The position numbers and the translations under genes were made by a program. A stretch of 9,243 nt of DNA. It comes from an uncultured Collinsella sp. (lineage in GTDB: Bacteria > Actinomycetota > Coriobacteriia > Coriobacteriales > Coriobacteriaceae). Positions within the stretch are counted from its first letter, which is position 1. Each line of letters starts with the position of its first letter. The stretch spans positions 1 through 9,243 of the forward strand of contig URBP01000081.1 of the NCBI GenBank assembly GCA_900546105.1, given 5' to 3'. Shown here one piece after another: positions 5,643-9,243 of this stretch. Below the pieces are notes generated by a model. The model was given only the letters and a program-made list of their open reading frames with translations, had not been told where the DNA came from and ran no database searches.

Positions 5643-6605
5643 ATGGCCGAACCCCACGATAGGAAGCCGATCCTCACGATCGAGCAGCAGATAGAGCACC
5701 TCAAGCAGAAGGGCGTAGCCTTCGAGCTGTGTTCCGAGGAAGAGGCCGCGGACTACCTGCGCGACAAGTGCAACTTCTTCAAGCTCGCATCCTACCGCAA
5801 ACTCTTCTCGAAATACGAGGGAGGCCCGCGCGACGGCCGCTACGTAGACCTCGACTTCGGCCAGCTGCGCCTGCTCGCGGCGCTCGACCAGGAGCTGCGC
5901 CACGCCCTGCTCGGCATGACGCTCGACATCGAGCATTTCCAGAAGGTGACACTGCTTCGCGAGATGGAGGACCGCGGAGAGGACGGCTACGCCATCGTGG
6001 CCGACTACATGGCATCGCTTACCACTGCAAACAGGGAGTACCGCCTGCGCGAGCTCAAGATGAGCGGCCGCAGCCCCTACAGCTCGAGCCTCTACGCGAA
6101 GTACTCCGGCGACATGCCCGCCTGGGCCTTCCTTGAGCTCACCTCGTTCGGCACCCTCATCGACTTCGTGCGCTTCTGCGCCAGGCGATGGGGCGACAGG
6201 CGCCTCGAGGCCTCCCACTACGACCTCAAGCGCGTGAAGTCCGTCCGCAACTGCGCCGCGCACGGCTCGTGCCTGATCAACTGCTTCGCCGAGAGGGGCG
6301 CCGCCCGGGGCTCGGCGTCCAGCGGCGTCTCCCGAAGGGTCGCCGCCGTGGGAATTCCCAAGGCGACCAGGAGAAAGTGGATGGGGAATACGGCCATGCA
6401 GGAGGTCGCGACCGTGCTCGTGGCGCACTCCGGCTTGGTACCCGAGGGCTCCTCGCGCTCGCGCGCCGCATCCGAGCTCGCCGAGATGTTCGCCAGGGCC
6501 GACGGTGAAACCGAGGCGCTGCCCGACAAGGGGCCCGACGCCGCAGCTCGCTCCGCGCTCGAGTTCCTTCGCAGGTTGACAGAATCGCTCGGGTTGGTAG
6601 AATAG
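5643..6605 (+). CDS. Abi_2-family abortive infection protein with HEPN motif
   Basis: A 320-residue soluble protein of the Abi_2 family (AbiD/AbiF type), phage-exclusion proteins that stop growth of infected cells. The family pattern is clear: LTIEQQIEHLKQKGV (11-25), F-x-x-A-S-YRKLF-KY (46-58), VDLDFGQLRLLAALDQELRH (68-87) and LDIEHFQKVTLLRE (94-107). R202-N203-C-A-A-H207 matches the R-N-x3-H motif of HEPN ribonucleases, so RNA cleavage is the likely activity. This is an inference from the family. The last 100 residues, with an Arg/Ser-rich stretch at 216-245, are less conserved. ATG 5643 is supported by AGGAG at 5631-5635, seven bases upstream. The coding region is richer in GC than its surroundings, suggesting separate origin. 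It stands alone between the module-end repeat and a duplicated structured RNA region, which may encode its antidote or regulator. Confidence 0.85.
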   Translation: MAEPHDRKPILTIEQQIEHLKQKGVAFELCSEEEAADYLRDKCNFFKLASYRKLFSKYEGGPRDGRYVDLDFGQLRLLAALDQELRHALLGMTLDIEHFQKVTLLREMEDRGEDGYAIVADYMASLTTANREYRLRELKMSGRSPYSSSLYAKYSGDMPAWAFLELTSFGTLIDFVRFCARRWGDRRLEASHYDLKRVKSVRNCAAHGSCLINCFAERGAARGSASSGVSRRVAAVGIPKATRRKWMGNTAMQEVATVLVAHSGLVPEGSSRSRAASELAEMFARADGETEALPDKGPDAAARSALEFLRRLTESLGLVE

Positions 6606-6617
6606 CCTGCAGATAGC

Positions 6618-6672
6618 AAAACCTTCACGGTTTTAGGGGCGGACTTGCGCAAGCGACTCTGCCCTATTTTTA
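6618..6672 (+). terminator. RNA unit 1: small hairpin plus terminator behind abi
   Basis: AAAACC (6618-6623) pairs with GGTTTT (6629-6634). Directly after it AGGGgCGGA (6635-6643) pairs with TCTGCCCT (6658-6665), with one bulged G and one G-U pair, followed by ATTTTTAT. This is a good intrinsic terminator for abi, 13 bases past its stop codon. The same two-hairpin layout recurs at 6751-6804. Confidence 0.7.
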
Positions 6673-6689
6673 TATTCACTCGCTATAGG

Positions 6690-6807
6690 AGACGGGTGAT
6701 ACCTGGGTCAATGACAGAACTGAGAAGCCCAGAATAATGGAGCCAGTTAGAAACCCTCGGGTTTGCGGGGCAGGATCGTGAAAGCGGTTCTGCCCTATTT
6801 TTTTCCT
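6690..6807 (+). ncRNA. Candidate structured non-coding RNA behind abi (RNA unit 2)
   Basis: Between two terminators lies a compact string of stems with no open frame of note. CTGGG (6703-6707) faces CCCAG (6728-6732). AAACC (6751-6755) with GGTTT (6760-6764) closes a CTCG loop. GGGCAGGA (6768-6775) pairs with TTCTGCCC (6788-6795), followed by seven Ts. The last two stems repeat the layout of unit 1 with different loops and partly different stem bases. A separate transcript needs a promoter between 6645 and 6700; the candidates there are weak. An RNA antidote or regulator of the HEPN protein is a reasonable idea because RNA antitoxins beside HEPN and Abi RNases are known. It is not shown by the sequence. 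Confidence 0.4.
6768..6804 (+). terminator. Intrinsic terminator of RNA unit 2
   Basis: An 8-bp stem (GGGCAGGA with TTCTGCCC, one G-U pair) extended by TCG/CGG pairs inside, followed by A and seven Ts (6798-6804). It is the strongest intrinsic terminator in the window. Confidence 0.85.
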
Positions 6808-6847
6808 CCGTCTGCCCCAAACCAAGTAGTTCGAAGATAGCCTGCAG

Positions 6848-6980
6848 GTGTCCTCGTGGGCGCCTTTTATCTTCAGGGAATCGATCGTGAGCTAATGAAC
6901 GCGGCCATCGGCCGTTTCATGATTGAGCGACCGGCTTGACCTAGATCGAACCGCCTTCATCTCCGTCTAGGCGCCGGCGA
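6848..6980. other. Intergenic stretch before yjdF
   Basis: No gene is seen. A short imperfect hairpin, CGGCC-ATC-GGCCG, lies at about 6902-6914 inside imperfect ATGAA/TTCAT arms. Nothing else stands out. Confidence 0.35.
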
Positions 6981-7010
6981 TCAACATCATAAATCCGCGC
7001 GTGCTACAAT
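6981..7010 (+). promoter_or_regulatory. Promoter of yjdF
   Basis: TGCTACAAT (7002-7010) is an extended -10 element with TACAAT at 7005-7010. TCAACA at 6981-6986, 18 bases upstream, matches four of six -35 bases. The start point would be near 7017, just at the beginning of the riboswitch. Confidence 0.55.
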
Positions 7011-7016
7011 GCGGGC

Positions 7017-7137
7017 ACCAGAGATGAAAACACAGTCCCCGTCGGGTAGTCGTGGGCGTGCGGGAGTCCGCATCAGTAACCTGCCTCCTTGGTTGTCCCT
7101 TCTCTGCATGGTCATCTACATAAAGGAGGAACCAACC
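7017..7137 (+). ncRNA. yjdF (azaaromatic-type) riboswitch
   Basis: The 120-base leader of yjdF carries a dense conserved block: CCCCGTCGGGTAGTC, GGGCGTGCGGGAG, CCGCATCAGTAACCTGCC. It is preserved in the second copy at 1243-1361, although the genes behind the two copies differ. In Firmicutes yjdF genes are preceded by the yjdF RNA motif, a riboswitch class that responds to aromatic nitrogen heterocycles. CCTCCTT (7084-7090) is an exact complement of the ribosome binding site AAGGAGG (7123-7129), and GGTT can extend the pairing to AACC. This gives a simple translational on/off switch. I cannot verify the full consensus by eye, so the class rests on position and partial recall of the motif. Confidence 0.7.
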
Positions 7138-7557
7138 ATGCAGATCAGCGTGTCATCCACCCTGACCGTATATCACGACGGCCAATTCTGGGTCGGGCTG
7201 GCGGAGCATGTCGAGGACGGCAGATACGGCGCCGCCCGCATCGTCTTCGGTGCAGAACCGTCCAATGAGGAAATCCTGCAATTCGTTACAAGCAAATGGG
7301 CGAAGCTCTCGTTCTTCGGTGACGAGGCCACGGAAACAAGCAAGCCCGCGAAGAATCCCAAGCGACGCGCTCGCGAGGCAGCGAAAGCCCTTAAGCGGCC
7401 CGCGGTGAGCACCAAGGCACAACAGGCGCTCGCAGCACAGCGGGAAGCGATGAAGCGGGAATCGGCCCGCGCAAGAAGCCAGTGTCGCGCGGATGAGGCG
7501 GAGGCGCGCTTCGAGCAGCGGAAGCTGAAGCGCAAGCAGAAGCATCGTGGGCATTGA
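7138..7557 (+). CDS. yjdF: YjdF family protein (DUF2992)
   Basis: A 139-residue soluble protein with no membrane segments. The N-terminal half carries the YjdF pattern: LTVYHDGQFWVGLAE (9-23), ARIVFGAEPSNEEILQFV (33-50). The C-terminal half (70-139) is a Lys/Arg/Glu/Ala-rich helix: KNPKRRAREAAKAL, VSTKAQQAL and the tail KQKHRGH, matching the KEKHRGR-type end of the family. The molecular role is unknown. Its riboswitch implies a link to response to toxic aromatic compounds. ATG 7138 has AAGGAGG eight bases upstream. It stands alone, reads toward the minus-strand toxin-like gene, and ends 208 bases short of it. Length is normal for the family. Confidence 0.88.
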   Translation: MQISVSSTLTVYHDGQFWVGLAEHVEDGRYGAARIVFGAEPSNEEILQFVTSKWAKLSFFGDEATETSKPAKNPKRRAREAAKALKRPAVSTKAQQALAAQREAMKRESARARSQCRADEAEARFEQRKLKRKQKHRGH

Positions 7558-7716
7558 TCGCCATGTGCAGCAAGGCAGACCATATACAGCAGTGGGGCCA
7601 GTTCCACTTGAAGCCGACGCCGCGTAGACGCTGATGGTGACGGCTATGCACGGGCACGGGCGAGCCACTGCACTTCACAGCTTGTTTCTCAAGCATTTGG
7701 GACGCACACGCGGCGT

Positions 7717-7741
7717 TCAAAAATGCGGAGCGACTCCGCAT
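7717..7741 (-). terminator. Terminator of the toxin-like gene
   Basis: ATGCGGAG (7723-7730) and CTCCGCAT (7734-7741) form a perfect 8-bp stem around a 3-base loop. On the minus strand the stem runs into TTTTTGAA. It lies 24 bases past the stop codon of the gene ending at 7766. Confidence 0.8.
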
Positions 7742-7765
7742 GGCTCGAGACTGAGCCGAGGTGCC

Positions 7766-8215
7766 CTACTTCTCGCCCTCCAGCAGCCCCACGATGCGGT
7801 CGATGTCGACGGCAAAGCGAGGCCTTCCCTCGCGCTCGTAGCGGTCGAGGTATGCCTGGCACTCGGAGACAATGCGCTTGGTGTTGCCGTCGATGATGCG
7901 CTGGAGCGTCTCGTAGTAGGCCGAGCCCTCGGTCCTGAAGCGGCGCTGGTAGGACTTGGTTATGGGGAACATCTTGATGTAGTGGATGCTGTGGCGACAG
8001 CCGGGGCGCGTCGTGGGGCGGGGTGGCAACGCAAAGTACTGGTCTTTGGGCACGTTGGGGGCGATGTTGGAATGCAGCGGCACGGCGAAGTCCCTGCGCT
8101 TTCCGCGGAAACGCAGCCTCACCACCACGATGCAGGGGAGATTGTGCTTAAGCATGAGCTCGCGGTCGCCCTCGACGAGGTCGAAGAAGTCCTGGGAGAT
8201 GGATACGACCCTCAC
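7766..8215 (-). CDS. ToxN/AbiQ-like type III toxin candidate
   Basis: A 149-residue protein with no signal peptide or membrane helix. The order of elements recalls the ToxN/AbiQ endoribonucleases of type III toxin-antitoxin systems: an N-terminal VSISQDFFDLV (4-14), a strand pair LPCIVVVRLRFRGKRRDF followed by VPLHSN (45-50) where ToxN has APLTS with its active-site Thr/Ser, a hydrophobic strand IHYIKMFPIT (77-86), and a C-terminal helix YYETLQRIIDGNTKRIVSEC (100-119). Such toxins cut RNA and are held inactive by a repeated RNA made just upstream. GTG 8215 is preferred: GAAGAGG lies about nine bases upstream and it gives the family-like start. A longer frame to GTG 8308 would translate the structured leader and lacks a binding site. 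It may act in phage defence like the abi gene. No tandem antitoxin repeats were found, so another role, such as a stand-alone AbiQ-like protein, remains possible. Confidence 0.6.
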   Translation of the reverse strand: MRVVSISQDFFDLVEGDRELMLKHNLPCIVVVRLRFRGKRRDFAVPLHSNIAPNVPKDQYFALPPRPTTRPGCRHSIHYIKMFPITKSYQRRFRTEGSAYYETLQRIIDGNTKRIVSECQAYLDRYEREGRPRFAVDIDRIVGLLEGEK

Positions 8216-8357
8216 CGGTTGCGCCTCTTCATACGAAGTGGGGCCCGCATCGCTGCAGGCCCCTACAGGTGGGCGATATTCTACGCCTTGCGGCACCCCG
8301 TCGCCCACGGAGGTTAAACGTACACGTAAGCCGTACTCTGAAAGCCGCGGCTTCCGG
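8216..8357 (-). ncRNA. Structured leader of the toxin-like gene, candidate RNA antitoxin
   Basis: On the minus strand GTGGGCGA and TCGCCCAC (plus 8301-8308 and 8269-8276) form a perfect stem enclosing GCC-GCAA-GGC, a GNRA-type tetraloop. Next, plus 8240-8263 folds into a 10-bp hairpin (GGGGCCTGCA facing TGCGGGCCCC, one G-U pair) capped by GCGA, again GNRA. The palindrome AAGCCGCGGCTT lies near the start. The region sits exactly where a type III antitoxin RNA would be, but tandem repeats of about 35 bases, the usual hallmark, are missing. It may be an antitoxin of a different build or a regulatory leader. Most of it is conserved at 1-105. Confidence 0.45.
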
Positions 8358-8425
8358 CAAGCAGTTTATACCACGAAAGGTCGCTTTCAACGCGCATAGC
8401 TCGCAAAATAACACTCGCTAGGCCG
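8258..8425. repeat. Module right-end repeat, copy 2
   Basis: Matches 1-165 at offset 8257. It spans the leader and promoter of the toxin-like gene. The 105 bases nearest the gene are almost unchanged between copies; the promoter-distal part drifts. Confidence 0.8.
8365..8390 (-). promoter_or_regulatory. Promoter of the toxin-like gene and its leader
   Basis: On the minus strand TGGTATAAA is an extended -10 element (TATAAA, plus 8365-8370). TTGAAA lies upstream (plus 8385-8390), at 14 bases from TATAAA or 16 bases from the overlapping TAAACT. Copy 1 at the left end keeps TGGTAAAAA but not TTGAAA. Confidence 0.5.
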
Positions 8426-8443
8426 TCGCCCCTGGCCGTTACC

Positions 8444-8461
8444 CTCCAATCTTCATTGGAG
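8444..8461. repeat. Perfect short hairpin
   Basis: CTCCAAT (8444-8450) and ATTGGAG (8455-8461) pair perfectly around CTTC. There is no T-run on either side. It has no counterpart in the other module end. Confidence 0.4.
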
Positions 8462-8479
8462 TCAGCAGGTCAATTCATA

Positions 8480-8530
8480 TAGTTATGGGGGTGTATCCTA
8501 AAGGAAATCAAATTAATACCCCCATAACTA
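8480..8530. repeat. 51-bp AT-rich element with perfect 13-bp inverted ends
   Basis: TAGTTATGGGGGT (8480-8492) and ACCCCCATAACTA (8518-8530) are exact reverse complements around a 25-base AT-rich centre. It ends ten bases before the third attachment-like core. It could be a terminator, an integrase-accessory site or a miniature element. The following TTTTC is too far away for a classical terminator. Confidence 0.5.
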
Positions 8531-8539
8531 AGGAATTTT

Positions 8540-8557
8540 CTATTCCCACTCAATGAC
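8540..8557. other. Attachment-site-like core, copy 3 (diverged)
   Basis: CTATTCCCACTCAATGAC matches the other two cores at 15 of 18 positions. On the minus strand it reads GTC ATT GAG TGG GAA TAG, Val-Ile-Glu-Trp-Glu-stop. Here the frame stays open upstream for about 22 codons (NGDPANYTRALVIEWE-stop), so a true gene 3' end may be preserved. I do not recognise that fragment as GuaA. The left-end repeat does not follow, so this is the outer boundary of the array. Confidence 0.45.
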
Positions 8558-8743
8558 TAGAGCCCTGGTGTAATTGGCTGGATCACCGTTCCGGGAACCG
8601 GTATCGACCTACCTGTCCGCCAAGCTCCTTCTTCAGCTCCAGCCTAGTATCTGATTCGCGCCGTTATAAGCGAAAACCGAAGAGATGCGTCTTAGCCAAG
8701 AAAAGAAGGTTAGCCTCATCTTACTGCATGATTCGTGTGTTAT
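8558..8743. other. Intergenic stretch, possible gene debris on minus strand
   Basis: The minus strand holds short open stretches in different frames, such as LELKKELGGQ and the tail described at 8540, that look like fragments of a decayed coding region. No intact gene is seen. Confidence 0.3.
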
Positions 8744-8761
8744 AGTTAGATGGCTCTAACT
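8744..8761. promoter_or_regulatory. Inverted repeat upstream of methyltransferase gene
   Basis: AGTTAGA (8744-8750) and TCTAACT (8755-8761) are perfect complements around TGGC. A possible -10 (TATAGT, 8741-8746) overlaps its left arm, so it could be an operator. A weak T/G-rich tail follows, so a terminator is also possible. Confidence 0.35.
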
Positions 8762-8778
8762 GTTTGGGGGCGACAGCC

Positions 8779-9243
8779 ATGCACGAACGTGAGGGTTTCT
8801 GGGACAAGAACGCCGGTCGGTATGACCGTTTCATGCGAAACGACCGGGCGGCGTATGAGAAGATGTATGGGCTGATCCGGCCGGTGGTGAAAGCAAAGAC
8901 CGTGCTGGAGGTTGCTACCGGCACGGGGCTTATCGCAAAGAGCGTCGTGGATGCGGCGGCGCGCATCGAGGCTACGGACGCCTCTGCAAAGATGATCCTT
9001 GAAGCAAAGCGGGACAATCAATCCGCAAAGCTGCACTTTTCCGTACAAGATATGTTCCGCCTGCCCTATGCACAGAAGTCCTTCGAAGTGGTGATCGTGT
9101 CCAACGCACTTCACATAGTGCCGCATCCGGAAAAGGCCCTGCACGAAATCAGGCGGGTGCTGAAGGACGACGGCGTGCTCATCGCGCCAACCTTCACCCA
9201 CGCGGGGAACTCGGTTTCCGGCAAGGCAAAAGCCTTTTTCATG
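8779..9243 (+). CDS. Class I SAM-dependent methyltransferase, 3' end outside window
   Basis: The first 155 residues of a Rossmann-fold methyltransferase of the UbiE/Methyltransf_11 kind. Motif I is VLEVATGTG (42-50), the S-adenosylmethionine-binding loop. The acidic residue after the second strand is D67 in IEATDAS. SVQDMFRLPYA (88-98) is motif II-like, and SFEVVIVSNALHIV (101-114) and EIRRVLKDDGVLIAP (123-137) are the post-motif blocks. The substrate cannot be told; relatives act on small molecules as often as on macromolecules. ATG 8779 is preceded by a G-run (8766-8770) at eight bases, the only plausible binding site. Similar genes occur as cargo on integrative elements of gut Firmicutes (recall). 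The gene is outside the repeated modules. Confidence 0.85.
   Translation, partial: MHEREGFWDKNAGRYDRFMRNDRAAYEKMYGLIRPVVKAKTVLEVATGTGLIAKSVVDAAARIEATDASAKMILEAKRDNQSAKLHFSVQDMFRLPYAQKSFEVVIVSNALHIVPHPEKALHEIRRVLKDDGVLIAPTFTHAGNSVSGKAKAFFM

Larger units (their letters stand above)
6602..6847. repeat. 11-bp direct repeats flanking the RNA region behind abi
   Basis: ATAGCCTGCAG occurs at 6602-6612, overlapping the abi stop codon, and again at 6837-6847. The 224 bases between them hold both hairpin-terminator units. The repeats could be the footprint of an insertion or recombination event, or chance. Confidence 0.45.

Noticed and set aside
5508..6428. 306-codon open frame on the minus strand
   Set aside because: It is a GC-rich shadow of abi. 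The plus strand shows clear Abi_2 motifs and a ribosome binding site.
8216..8308. N-terminal extension of the toxin-like gene to GTG 8308
   Set aside because: No ribosome binding site is present. The region is a structured leader, and the shorter start has a binding site and family-like N-terminus.
7634..8317. 227-codon plus-strand frame
   Set aside because: Antisense shadow of the toxin-like gene; no family pattern or binding site.
8540..8743. Intact guaA at the right boundary
   Set aside because: The minus-strand frame is lost within about 22 codons of the IEWE end and does not show GMP synthetase sequence.
1..9243. CRISPR array, tRNA or rRNA genes
   Set aside because: No regularly spaced short repeats and no tRNA or rRNA-like segments were seen. 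The repeats present are pairs of long blocks.

Overview
The window looks like accessory DNA from a high-GC, gut-type Gram-positive bacterium. A member of the Coriobacteriia is my best guess. The reasons are strong Shine-Dalgarno sites, G/C-rich third codon positions, an IS3-type relic of actinobacterial style, and a yjdF gene behind its riboswitch. The taxon is an inference. There are no rRNA or tRNA genes, no CRISPR array and no intact integrase or transposase.

The layout is modular. An 18-base motif, CTACTCCCACTCGATGGC or a close variant, occurs at 426, 5174 and 8540. On the minus strand it reads Ile-Glu-Trp-Glu-stop, the usual C-terminus of GMP synthetase (guaA), whose 3' end is a known integration site. 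The first two copies open a repeat of about 400 bp. The region before the first copy (1-165) repeats the region before the third (8258-8425). I read this as the tail of one module (1-425), a resistance module (426-5173), a defence module (5174-8540), and then other DNA.

Resistance module (426-5173): after the shared end come debris of an AAA/DUF4143 ATPase gene, a duplicate yjdF riboswitch in front of a broken gene, and a scrap of an IS3 transposase. Then follow a strong promoter, a short leader peptide with an attenuator-like stem, a Mef-type macrolide efflux gene that stops at a TGA where Mef has Trp, and an intact Msr(D)-type ABC-F ribosomal-protection gene. The unit has the logic of the inducible mef/msr(D) macrolide-resistance operon.

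Defence module (5174-8540): after the same shared end come an Abi_2-family abortive-infection protein with an R-N-x3-H HEPN RNase motif, two structurally equivalent hairpin-plus-terminator units just behind it (candidate non-coding RNA), a riboswitch-controlled yjdF gene, and on the opposite strand a small protein resembling the ToxN/AbiQ type III toxins. That protein lies behind a leader able to form two GNRA-capped hairpins. Two predicted RNase-type defence proteins, each beside structured RNA, in a module without its own recombinase is the most interesting feature of the window.

Right end (8541-9243): an AT-richer stretch with perfect inverted repeats and the start of a class I SAM-dependent methyltransferase cut off by the window edge.
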